NCBI GenBank assembly: GCA_947683625.1
Contig: CANTUR010000004.1
Span: 1 to 64,000 of the forward strand
Length of the DNA stretch: 64,000 nt
Source of the DNA: Mallotus nudiflorus
Taxonomy: Eukaryota > Streptophyta > Magnoliopsida > Malpighiales > Euphorbiaceae
Reading direction: 5' to 3'
This document shows, piece after piece, positions 12,715 through 23,351 of this stretch (its first letter is position 1; every line of letters begins with the position of its first letter). The notes below the pieces were generated by a model. It saw only the letters and a list, made by a program, of their open reading frames with translations, searched no databases and was not told the DNA's origin. Made by a program: the position numbers and the translations under genes.

Positions 12715-13330
12715 AAATTCTTATTCATCCAGAATCATAAAAATCACCTCTTTACTTCGAAAATCCATAACGGCATAGTGCTGAGAGAACCAATCCATAA
12801 CAAGGATCATAATAAAATTAATTACTCCATAAGGACTAAATCCGTAAATAACTCTCTAAATTTTAGTTCTCAGCTTGGATGCTAATATACTGAACTTAAT
12901 CCTATAACATATAGTTCTACTAGTCTCCTTTTATATAGTATCATGTCTACGGCATGACATGACAGATTGAAGAGTTCACGGGTATTCTTCTCAACTAACG
13001 GCTCTTCTTTTACTCTGTGTAATACCACTACGTGTAACTATCCCTCCTTGAAGGTGGATGGAAGTATCTTAGAAATCACTCTTTAAACTCCTATCATGAC
13101 ACAGAAGTCATATAAACTAATTTAACTGCATTCAACAATCTTACACTGCAGTCAAAACTGATAACTTCACCATCAAAGAGTACAAAAGTGTTGTGTCCGC
13201 ATTAAGCATCTTCTGATTCCTTCATTAAAGCATACTCAAAACAATTTTCATACTTAGTTAAGTGCTACCAAGTCCTCATTAACCTTGGCTAAACCAGCCA
13301 CAATTGTTACAAGTTAAAGTTCAAAGACTG
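12715..13330 (-). pseudogene. Second, degraded gag-end/protease module (Tekay)
   Basis: Directly upstream (minus direction) of RT lies a protease C-terminal signature in mixed frames: 'ILVMDWFSQHYAVMDFRSKEVIF', corresponding to the family's 'ILGMDWL..Y.A..DC..K.V.F'. Further upstream a CNNCGWFSQG text at about 13290-13325 resembles a zinc knuckle that lost its histidine. The same module exists again, better preserved, at 13912-14550. Two successive protease modules are not normal for this clade, so one must come from a duplication or from recombination between two elements. Confidence 0.6.
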
Positions 13331-13911
13331 CTTGTATCTCTTACAATAACTGTTATTTCCTTTAAGTTACAACTGCCTCTGACCTATCCCTATACTAGAT
13401 AGGTGTAAGAGGGGCTGAAATTAGAATCATAACTTCAACTTGAAAGGACTGCTTAGCAATATATATTGTCTCTATAGTAAAAGTAGTTTGCTTTCACTTT
13501 ACTGAAAAGATATGGAAATCAACAAGATTCAAAACATGGAATATACACATAATTGACATATCCTGAGTTCTTTGCTGAAATAAAGGTTTCATTTCTTATA
13601 TGATAAAAAATATCTACACTGCACCCTACGAAAAAAAATATCTACACTGCACCCTACGAAATTCCTGGTGCATGGGCAACATCATTAAAATCCTAAGCCA
13701 CAAGCTCCTCATTCTATTATTCCCACTGCTATGATGATCATATAGTCCTTTAGATCCATCTTTACCCCTACACCAAGCTAACTACACAAGGGGTAGAACC
13801 TCAATCTTAAAATACTCTTCGTCATTGGTCTCATGGACTGATGGAGCGACTCACGCTCACCACAAATAGAAAAGAACAAAAGTAAAAATTCTCACTACCT
13901 CTAAATCTAAA

Positions 13912-14262
13912 TTACTCTTCACTTAGAATTTTGAAAATTACCTCCTTCGCTCGACAGTCCATAAAAGCATAATACTGGGACAACCAATCCATTCCCAGAA
14001 TTACATCAAACTCAATCACATCCAGAAGGATCAAATCTACTAATAACTCTCTACCTTCAACCAACACAAGACAAGATAGAAAGAAGATGTCTGTCTCTAA
14101 CTCATCGCTAAGCGAAGTCAAAACAGACAAAGGAAAACTCATCTTGGAAGGAAGACAAGCCACTTTGGAAGCAAACAAAGGAGATACAAATGAATACATA
14201 GCACCCGGATCAAATAAGACTCTAGCCTCAGAGCAATAGACTGGAATAATACCTGCTACCAC
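13912..14262 (-). pseudogene. Retroviral-type aspartic protease (Tekay)
   Basis: A 116-residue open segment on the minus strand. The active-site loop reads VLFDPGAMYSFVSPLFASKV; in the family this is VLFDSGATHSFIS, so the catalytic D is present but the S of DSGA is P. The C-terminal signature 'DVIEFDVILGMDWLSQYYAFMDCRAKEVIF' is well kept. It lies just after the gag zinc knuckle in the expected order. In an active element it would release gag and pol proteins by dimeric aspartic proteolysis. Confidence 0.88.
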
Positions 14263-15641
14263 TGCATTGGATGCCTGCGCATCCTAAAGAGTCAAGGTAA
14301 AGACCCTAGCCTATCCACATCCTAGTTGTTGTAAGGGGAACGGCTGAGTATATCCTCTGCCTCGGCCTTACTGACCCGCAAACTAAATTAATCACTGCTG
14401 AGGGTACATGGGTGTTTGATACTGCTAAGGCACCTGCTGCAAAGGCTAGACAACTGAAGGTGAAGATCCCTGAGCCAAGGACGGCTGGAATCTATAGTTT
14501 GGACAAGCTCTAGCAAAGTGTCCAAACTAACCACACTTGAAGCACGCTCCTGGCATCAAGTGACAAGAACCCTGATGCACTCGTCCATATATGGCACACG
14601 CACTAGCTCTAAACCCAGAACTGCCATGTCGAGAGCTCTATCCACTGTTACTGCTAGCACTACCACCAAATCTAGTAGCCCTACTACTCTTGCGATCCTG
14701 AACAAGATGGTGCCTACCAGTCCAATGTGCTCCAAACTATCTGCTCTGCTGAGAAGGACCTGCTGACTAAGCAGCCGTGCTGCCTATCTGAAACATTGGC
14801 TAATGCACCCTCTTAATAGGTCTGACAATGCCACTATCATATGGGTCAAGTATGGTGCCTTGTCATATATGTCTATACTCTAGTTGTCTCGCCTCCTTTA
14901 CAACACTCTCCAAACTATGACCCTTTGGTAACCCAGTCACATACAACTCAACTACTTTGGTAACATCCTGCCTCACATCCTCAGCATGTCTCTTCAATTT
15001 GTAGAACTCCCAAGTGTAGTCCTTAATTGATCGATCTCTCATATCGATAATAAGCAGCTGCCATCTATAGTTCTCTCTCATTGATGAAGGATAGAAGAAT
15101 CTTATTAAATTCTCCTTAAAACCTAACTAAGTCATCGTGGTCATTAAGGGCTGAATGGACTGCATAAACCAGTCCTGAGCTACCATTAAGACGGATAACT
15201 CCACAATCATGATCCTCTAATAATCAGAATACCCAGATCTGGTCCTGGACTTAATGGTGTTAATGAAATCCAATGCATCTCCAGTAACATCAAAATAAAC
15301 TCGTTCCACTCTAGAGTATAACAATGTAGCATTTGCATCTGACATCCCTTGATTTTGTCATTGAAGCATATGTTGTACTATGGTCATCACTTGATTAAGA
15401 GTTGCCAAGCCCTTATTAATACCTTTCATGCCAACTGCAAAAGTTGTAGGATCCTCTGCTATAATCTGAGGCTCTACCTAAGGTTAATCTTACTTCTAAG
15501 CTGCTACTACTCTAGCTCTGCCCCTACCTCTACCTCTACCCTTATCTTGAAATAATTGTTCACTGTTATCTTATCTTGAAATAACTGTTCACTGTTATCT
15601 TGCTATGCATTAGCAGCAGAGGCATTCCAAGCATGCCTCAT
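14263..15641 (-). pseudogene. gag with CCHC zinc knuckle (Tekay)
   Basis: The probable start is the ATG at 15641 (minus), encoding MRHAWNASAANA. The retrotransposon-gag core is visible at 14863-15081: MRENYRWQLLIIDMRDRSIK, then 'DYTWEFYKLKRHAEDV' and 'YVTGLPKGHSLESVV', matching the family pattern (F..L....M.V..Y...F..L...A). The nucleocapsid zinc knuckle lies at 14503-14544 as C-F-K-C-G-stop-F-G-H-F-A-R-A-C, i.e. CX2CX4HX4C with a stop inside. Gag would form the capsid. Multiple stops mark it as dead. The 82-residue plus-strand frame at 14518-14766 is an antisense shadow. Confidence 0.82.
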
Positions 15642-15798
15642 TCTGAAAAGATAAGAAAAACCCAAATTCAAAACCAAACAAGAACACAGACACAAATGCA
15701 GGATAAGAAATCAATAAATAACATATAACAACCTACGTACCGCAGTAACAAGAAAAAAGATAGACATTGACAGTCAAAAGCATGAAAAATGATCTAAA

Positions 15799-15810
15799 GC
15801 TCTGATACCA
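15799..15810 (-). other. Primer binding site (tRNA-iMet type)
   Basis: Minus strand TGGTATCAGAGC, the complement of the plant initiator-tRNA-Met 3' end, four bases downstream of the 5' LTR end (15815). This is where minus-strand DNA synthesis starts. Its place fixes the orientation and the 5' LTR border. Confidence 0.9.
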
Positions 15811-15814
15811 ACTT

Positions 15815-18498
15815 TGTCATGACCTAAACCTAGGGGCATATGACCGACACTAAGGAATGGGAAAGCTTAAAGCTACTAAAACCCGTAATAAGTCTTAAAA
15901 GAAAAATGCGAAATATTTCACTTTAAAACCTTACAATAAAATAATTTAATCATGATGCACATTATCAACCTATTTTTTCTCAATTTAAACAAACCATGTC
16001 ATTATCATGTATAAATAAACATCATCAGTTATATAAAATAGTATCTCAGTACATAGATCTCAATACATAATATCCAAATTAAAATATGCAATTATATAGT
16101 TTCTCTACTGCGGTACATGAATACTAATACAAACACAACTATATAGACCTACATAAGATAGTCGGTGAAGAAGCTACTTGGCATAGGAAAGTAGGCCTAA
16201 TATAAGACTCCTAAACTCCTAAAAAAAATAAGTTAAGGGGAGTCAGACCTTACTGAGTAAGCTAATAAAAGAAATGAATGTGATTTAAAAGTTCTTCTTT
16301 AAAATAGGTTTTTACAAAAATATAATATATTTATAATTTATTCAATTCATTTGATATATATATAAAATTTCTTTTTTTAAAAGGAAAGAAATAAATATTT
16401 AAATTCTTTTAAAACATTTAAGTATAAAAACTAGGTAGAACCCTAGTTCTCAATTCTATTAGCCACTCAACTCACTTATATCCAAGACTGTTGGATCTCG
16501 AGAACAAAGCATCACCAGGATGCACAGCCACAATCACATCACTTAATCCAATATCATTAGTGGTGTTTGAGAGTAAAGCATCACCAGAACATTGGCCCTA
16601 GTGATTTAATAAATATTAATCCAACTATACTAGCAGTGTCCAACAGAAAAGCATCACCGGACCTTCAGCCCCAATATTTAATCAATATAATCAAATATCA
16701 TATTACTGGCAGTGTCCGAGAGCAAAGCATCATCAAACCTTCAGCCCCAGTAATATAATTAACATAATCAAATATTTTAATAGTGCGCACATGGTCCTGA
16801 TGAAACCCATCAGGTAGCCTGTTCTACCATAGTTTATTTAAAATAAATGAAAATAGAACAAGGAAAATTATAATAAATAAAAATAAAATAAAACAACTAT
16901 AATTTAAAACATACAACGTTATTTAAAGAATACCGACTAGAATCTTGTAAATATAAATTCATTAACAATTATGTATTTAATTTGAAAACCCGATATGCAA
17001 ATCAAATATTAACTTATAAGATGAAGGCGCTCCTCTAATATGTCGTGTCTGACCTCGACTAGTAAACACGACCGAAGGGGCAGCTAAAAGACAAAAAATG
17101 AAAAGACTATTAGAAAATAGAAACCCTAACTTCTAGAATTTCTATGGAAGACTCGACTTAGAATTCAAAACTTAGGATTGACCCGATGTCACATTTTATG
17201 AGAAATTTACCAAAAATTTGGCAGAGTCTCCTCTGTAAAACAAACATCCCTCTTCCGAAGTAGAGTCAATCCTACAAGTAAACACACTTCTATACTTCAC
17301 ACAAGTTCAACATCTCGGGTTGGGACCCCAAACTACAACATTCCCAACCGAGGTTCACAATACCAAATAAAAATAAATATTAAATAACAATATTTTAAAT
17401 CCTTAAAAAAATCCACAAAATAATTAAAATTCCACAATATAATTTATTTAAATCACAAAACACTAACTATAAGCATTTTTCACAACAATTAATACACATC
17501 TCAAATAATTAATATAATTATATAAAAATCCAAATTTTCCAAATATTCAAGATAAAATAGTCATTTTCACATTTTATTATTCAACTAGCTTAATTATATC
17601 ATAAAAGTAATTAAAAATTTATTTAATTACCAAAATAGTAAATAATATATTATTTGAATATAATTTTCAAAAATTAGTATTAATTATCTAAAAATAATAA
17701 AATTTTATAAAAATTAATTTAATACCCTATAAAATTCTAAAATCATTTAAAATATAATATTTAACTATATTTTTAACAAAATTACACAATTAATCTATAA
17801 TTTCAAAAATCACATAAAATTAATAATTTCTCAAAAATTATATAAAATCACTAAAAATTATTTTATTAATTCTAAAATTACTAACTTAAATTACTAATTA
17901 ACTCAAATTTCCAACCAAAATAATTAATTAACATAATTAACAAAAAAAATCAATTTATATTATTAAAATATTCAAAACAATACCTGTAATTAAAATTAAA
18001 TAAAATAATTTAATATCAACTAAATGTATATATAGATCAACCCAAAATTAACCAAATATTAAAAATAAATTCTGAGTAATTAAGTAAATATCATAGTAAT
18101 TAACTAAAAATTAAAATAAACTGAAATAACTAACAAACAACCTAAAACTAACTAAGAATCAACCTAACAACTAGCTACCCACTAACCTAAAAACTCATCT
18201 AAACTGGAAACCAAGTATAGGGAAGGGACTGTCGAAGGAACTACTGTCGCTGGAGCTAGAGCTGAGGCTGTCACCGAAGGTTACAGGTGGAGATGATTGT
18301 AGGGCTCACACAATAGCAACTGGGAGTTGCTATTTTCGCATGAAGGAGAAGGCTGGAGGCTGGATCGGGAGGCTCTATGCAAGGACAGCAATAAGAGAAA
18401 AAGAAACTAATTGTGATGAAGGTGATGATGGTGACGGTAGGTCTGAACCAGGCAAAAGAAGAAGCATAGGGAGGGAAAGCATAAAGAAAATGGGGAAA
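15815..18498 (-). repeat. 5' LTR L4 of the minus-strand Tekay element (subtype B, U3 start missing)
   Basis: Begins at its 3' terminus with the reverse complement of tgtcatgacc at 15815, next to the primer site. It has the family blocks: 'gtaataagtctta' end block, 'ccttactgagtaagcta' (16247-16265), the 'gatgaaacccatcaggtagcctg' block (16800-16825), the conserved hairpin block (17196-17275) and the GC-richer leader (18200-18480). Its central repeats are subtype B: four copies of an aaagcatcacc-type unit at 16506, 16575, 16648 and 16724 (spacing 69, 73, 76). The 3' LTR L3 instead carries two subtype-A units. The first part of U3 is absent because L5 begins at 18499. Confidence 0.8.
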
Positions 18499-18909
18499 TA
18501 TTATGACCCGATATTTTAAATTATAAAAATATATTTCGGGATATGCGGTGTTAATAAAATTTTAAATTTTATTTATATATTATCATTATTTATGAATAGT
18601 ATTCATATATGTTATTTTAAATATTTTATTTACGTAAAATATATTTTTAGAAGTTTATTTTTTAAATATTAGGTTTAATATTATTGGTGTTAATTTTTAA
18701 TATTATTATTTTAAGAACATTATTATTATTTTTGTTGTTTGATATTATTATGAATATTATATTTTACTATTAAATTATTCTATTAATATTATTAATATGA
18801 TTATCAATTGTTAATTTTATATTATGTATTTTTATTAGAGTGTGTGTGTGTGTATATATATATATATAAACTTAACTTTAATTTAGTTTAGTTTCCACCC
18901 ACAATGTAA

Positions 18910-18963
<54 letters not shown>

Positions 18964-21235
18964 AAAAAAGAACAAAAACACAGAAACTCATCTCCCTTCC
19001 CTCCGCATAGTCCCGCTCCCTGCCTACCATTGTGCCTCCCCTTCCAGCTCATCGAACTGCCTCTCGCTACCACCACCCACCACCATCCCTTCCCCCTTCT
19101 TCCTCCTTGCCTTTTGCCACTTGAGGACTGTCGGACCGCCACTTGGAAGTGCAGAAATGACAGCAATAGTAGGAGAAGCTCCACGTCGGCGTTCTCATTT
19201 CCGGCCACTACAGCACCCCATTCCAGTGCCGTTCAACTTCCTGAGCTATGGGGAAGATGAATCCAAGCTCCTCTCAAGCTCAAACTTGTCCATTTGTGAG
19301 TTTTGCTTGATTTTTGGTTTATGGCTATCAAGGTTTCCAATTTTTTTTAAGTTAAATCTTGTTGATTCTTGGAAATTTCCTTCACTAATGTTGATCCTAG
19401 TAGCTTAATCTTCCTATATATATTTTTGTTTGAATTTTTGGAATTTATTTGAATTTTAGTTAATTTTTTATTATTTTATTATTAATTATTGAATTTTCAT
19501 TAATTAATTATTTTAATTATATTATTAATTTTAGTGTTGAGAAAATAATTTTTGGATATATTATATAATTTTTAGAAATATTTTTGTATTATGAAAATAT
19601 TGGAATTTTATGTTAGATTTGTATTTTTGTTGAAATATTGTTGAATTATATGTTTTAAGTAATGTTAGAATAAAATATGTTGATGAAATTATTTTTCAGA
19701 TTTTATATAAATTTTTAGGAATTAGTTAGTATTATGCCATTTTTTATTATATAGGTTAATTACCGATTTTTTTTGGAAATTATAGTTAAATATTATATTT
19801 TTATATGATTTTATGATTTATAGGATATTAAAATGATTTTTATAAATTATTTACTATTTTTAACTAATTAATACTAATTTCAAAAATTATTTTCAAATAA
19901 TATATTATTTACTATTTTGGTGATTAAATGGATTTTTAATTACTTTTATTATATAATTAAGTTATTTGAGTATATAAAGGTAAATTTTATTATTTTATGT
20001 TAATAATTGAGAAATTGGATTTTTGATAATATTATATTATTATTTGAGATTTTTTTATTTAATTGTGGAGAAATAATTATATTTAGTATTTTAATGCTTA
20101 AATATATTATATTTTGGTATTTTATTGATATTTGTGAGTTTTAATGATTTTTGAAATATTATTATTAATATTTGATTATTGGTGAATTCTGAATTTCAAT
20201 TAGGAAATTATGTTGTTTAAGGTCCTAACTAAAGGTATTGAGTATTTTAAGTTAGATGTGTATTTTCTTGCAAGATCGGCTCTACTTTTTAGTTGAGAGA
20301 TGTCCATTTTACAGAAGAGGTTCTACCGAATTTTTTGGAGAATTCTTGTAAAACGTGACATTGAGTCGATCCTGAAAATCTGTGTTTGTTTAAGTTTCTA
20401 ATCCTTCATTAGAGTCTTCTTTTAGAAATTCTTAGAATATTCAGTTAGATTTATTCTGGTTGTCATCATTATTTTATTTTCTAGTTGCACCGAGACTGAG
20501 GCCTATCGGATTGAGCCCGTCGAGCTAGTCTTGAGGAGCGCAAACTTGTGAGTTATTATCTTATATATACATTACATTTAGGATGCATGATTTAAAATAT
20601 TCATTTTTTAATATGTATTTGTTCATGAATTGTTTTATTAAATGTTTAGTATGTGTTAGGTATATTTTTAGTATATGTTTGATATATTTCAAAATAAATA
20701 CATGTTATATTTTTGATATATACTTAGAATGTTTTAGTATATTATTGGTTTTATTTGGCATATTTTTATGGTTAATTTTGAATTTATTAACATATATATA
20801 CTTGAAATATACTTAGTTTATCTTAGGTATATATATGGTTTATTTTGTTATTATGAATGTTATTATGCATTATTTATTTTCCCATATATGAATGTTTAAT
20901 TTTAATTGAAGGATATCAATAGAACGTGCTATCTAGTGGGCAGCACTAGGACCGTGTACGTATCGGTGCAATAGATTTAGGGTTGAGTTGAGAATCACTT
21001 GAGGTGATATATGATTAATTGATTGATTGAGATTGATATGATTGAATAGTGTGGTTGCTGGAGCTTGGTTGACCTAGTGTCTTAGGAGCAATCACACTGA
21101 CAGTGAGACTACTGGAGCTTAATTGACTTAGTGTCTCGAGGCCAATCTATTGTCCAAAATGGAATAAGAGAATTAATTTGGAATTAAGTGAGTCTATTGT
21201 CCAAAATGGATAAGAGAATCAATTAAAAGGAATTT
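18499..21235 (+). mobile_element. Tekay-type LTR L5, 3' end missing (subtype A)
   Basis: Plus-strand LTR starting tattatgacccgatatttt, equivalent to TGTAATGACC in other copies. It contains the U3 microsatellites (TTATTATT, (TG)n, (TA)n at 18913-18961), the GC-richer leader (18965-19290), the AT-rich body, the conserved hairpin block (20278-20356), the 'gaggcctatcggattgagcccgtcgag' block (20495-20530), the 'gctatctagtgggcagcactaggacc' block (20929-20955) and two subtype-A repeats (21055-21150). It ends shortly after a short local duplication (ctattgtccaaaatgga at about 21148 and 21193). The terminal 500-600 bp seen in L1/L7 are missing, replaced by the Athila-like LTR. Confidence 0.8.
18913..18961. 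repeat. (AT)n microsatellite in LTR U3
   Basis: About 24 AT units in LTR L5, at the place equivalent to the TA run in L3. Confidence 0.95.
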
Positions 21236-21238
21236 CTT

Positions 21239-23045
21239 TGTAAAAAATTCAAAAGAAAATCACGTTTTCTTCCTCTTCTTTTTCTTCTTTTTCTCCTTTA
21301 TTTTTTTTATTGGTTCCCTCCTCCTCTTCTTTATATAGTGGACATTAGGAAGCCTAACCTCAATCCTAATATGATTATAATTCCTAAAGTATAAGATTAA
21401 TACTTAAAATTATATTTAGAAATTTTAAACCAGTTAGGAATGAGTTAATTAGAAATTTTAAACTAATTAAAACTAAATTAAAAATAGGAAACAGAGACGG
21501 AAGAATTCAATTCCGACTAGAATTATGTAATTCCGATCGGAATTATACAATCTCGATCAGAATTACACACACACACACATAGATATATATAATTTTGCAG
21601 AGAATGGAGAATTATACATCTAAAATGACATATTATTAAATTAAAAAAGTTTAAAAAGTCTAATTTTTAATAGTAAAATACAATTATAAAATATCAGGTG
21701 TGCAATGCTGAACGAGAGTCAAAATCAAGAAAGTCAAAGAAAGAGCACGAGTGTGCTTGGACAAAGCATGACTGTGCAAGGCTCAACACGGCCATGCCAA
21801 ATCCAAAGCAAAAAATGGCATGGCCGTGCACTCATTAACATGGTTGTGCCACATTGAAAAGCCAAAAATGGCATGACCGTGCCATAAATTCTAAAGGCAA
21901 GGACACGATCGCGCTCTAGTCAACACAGCACTGCAAAGAACTTCATGCAAATGTGCATGGTCGTGTAAGTCTAATTTTGGTTATGCACGACCATGCTTTT
22001 ACATTTAAGGAATTTTCACGCGAACTCATGCATCACGTGCAACCCTAATTCTAAGGATATAAGAGCATCTTAAACTCGCGGAGCAGCCAATGAGTGAAGA
22101 GAGCAGAAAATAATAGACAAAGAAAAATAAAGAAAAACAGAGAGAAAATTACATAGAGACAGAGAGTGAAACTCATTCATCTATATCGGAGTATAAGTAG
22201 ATAATAAAGAGATCAGCAACGGGGAGCTACATTGATAAGAAATAGGGAGTTCACTCTTTTCTTGTCTTATATTTTTATTATTTTCTTGTTCTTTGTATAA
22301 ACATGTTAACTTAATCTCATTTTGTACTAGAGTTATCTGAGTAACCTAGAGATGTATTGAACTCATATTTGTTTTTAAATATATTCTCAATTCATGTCAT
22401 GTTTATGGTTTTTATTTTTATACTTCATAAATGATTCAATGATCTTAGCTAGTATATTGAGATTGAGAGGAGATTTATACTTACATTTATAATATTTATA
22501 TTGAATCATCCTACACTAAGAGTATTGAGACTGAGAGGAGATTTACACTTAGGGATCTAGAATAAAAACTATTGAATCTTAATTTGAGTAGAGATACCGA
22601 TTAAGAGATAATATTGCATTTTTTACCTTTAGAGTTGAAGTTTGTTATAGATTTATTGGTTAGAGTTTTATGAGGCGAGAGTCCTTTTATTCAACTTAAT
22701 ATTTGAAATAATAAGCTTACTTTATAAATGCTCAAGGGAGATTTATGAGAATTATAGCGATAGCATTAAACATGACTATGAGAGAGATTATATAAATTAG
22801 ATTTTAAGTCAATATAGATCTAGGTGAAAAGAGAAACTCTAGTACATACTTTATACTATTCATTCACCACAACATTAAAATTAGTTTAAATTTTAATTGT
22901 TTTACAATACAAAAACATAAAAATTGATTTGTTTAGACAAGTAAGTAAATCAAGCGAAATAATACTTATCCTCTTCCTTGTGGGATCAATATCTGGACTT
23001 ACAGTCGTATTTTATAACTTGACCTGTATACTTGCAGATTCACAC
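21239..23045 (+). mobile_element. Athila-like 5' LTR (approximate start)
   Basis: A roughly 1.8-kb region ending in cacacca just before an Athila-type primer site. It holds a pyrimidine-rich stretch (21265-21330), three palindromic 20-bp repeats (21509-21568), and many degenerate copies of a gcacggccgtgc-like palindrome (21771-21990, e.g. cacggccatgcc, catgaccgtgcc), which are typical of Athila LTRs. A 'gatataagagcatctt' promoter-like segment lies near 22055. The left border is uncertain because it abuts the broken end of LTR L5; the TG at 21239 is only a guess. Confidence 0.6.
21509..21568. repeat. Three tandem 20-bp palindromic repeats
   Basis: Units at 21509-21528, 21529-21548 and 21549-21568. 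The middle unit contains the perfect 16-bp palindrome AATTCCGATCGGAATT; the outer two are one- to three-base variants. They sit in the U3-like part of the Athila-like LTR. Confidence 0.85.
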
Positions 23046-23053
23046 CAAATTTT

Positions 23054-23071
23054 TGGTGTCATTGTCGAGGA
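23054..23071 (+). other. Degenerate Athila primer binding site (tRNA-Asp type)
   Basis: The sequence TGGTGTCATTGTCGAGGA corresponds to TGGCGCCGTTGCCGGGGA, the primer site usual in Athila elements. The five differences are all C-to-T or G-to-A. It lies a few bases after the LTR end and about 100 bp before the gag ATG, the normal arrangement. Confidence 0.8.
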
Positions 23072-23170
23072 AGAGTTTTATATTAAAAGTAGCTTGATAC
23101 TGTTTGATTTAAACATTTTTTTGTTTTATTTTTAGCTTTATTTTTCTTTTCTTTCGCAAGAACTAGGTGT

Positions 23171-23350
23171 ATGCGCAGAACTCAAAGCCTTGATAGAAAG
23201 CTTAAAGCATTTGATCTTGAAATTGATAGAACATTCCATAAAAGGAGGAGAGAGCAGCAAGCAGCCGTGAATCGAGGAAACGATCCTAATGACACCAATG
23301 GTGGAGGAGAAGGAGCCAATAATATCAACAATCAAAAACACATGCAAGCT
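23171..23350 (+). pseudogene. Athila-like gag, N-terminal fragment
   Basis: The ATG at 23171 opens a frame beginning MRRTQSLDRKLKAFDLEIDR, then 'TFHKRRREQQAAV'. This matches the N-terminus of Athila/Tat gag (..L.PFDPEIERT...RR...). It follows the primer site by 100 bp. After about 58 residues (NNINNQKHMQ) the frame runs into the truncated end of a minus-strand Tekay LTR. The join lies between two copies of acacatgcaa (23338-23347 and 23364-23373), so micro-homology may have mediated it. The rest of the Athila element is absent. Confidence 0.7.
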
Positions 23351-23351
23351 T

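Larger units (their letters stand above)
6519..18498 (-). mobile_element. Tekay (Del) clade Ty3/gypsy element, probably recombinant and inactive
   Basis: A minus-strand LTR retrotransposon: 3' LTR 6519-9754, internal region 9755-15814, 5' LTR 15815-18498. A primer site matching the tRNA-iMet 3' end (TGGTATCAGAGC) lies four bases inside the 5' LTR. A polypurine tract (AAGGAGGGGAGAT) abuts the 3' LTR. Domain order in the minus direction is gag with zinc knuckle, protease, a second degraded gag-end/protease, RT, RNase H, integrase, chromodomain. The chromodomain after integrase and the 'PVFHISMLRKY' tail are hallmarks of the Tekay chromovirus clade. All coding modules carry stops and frameshifts. 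The two LTRs differ in subtype (A at 3', B at 5'), which is abnormal for a single insertion. The 5' LTR has lost its U3 start where LTR L5 begins. Confidence 0.85.

Noticed and set aside
14518..14766. 82-residue plus-strand frame rich in S and T
   Set aside because: Antisense of the gag zinc-knuckle region.
15799..15810. Possible tRNA-Met gene end
   Set aside because: Only 12 bases match, next to an LTR end. It is the retrotransposon primer site; no cloverleaf surrounds it.
19030..19408. Overlapping plus-strand frames rich in H, P and S
   Set aside because: They lie in the LTR L5 leader and body; other LTR leaders do not conserve the reading frame or the peptide.
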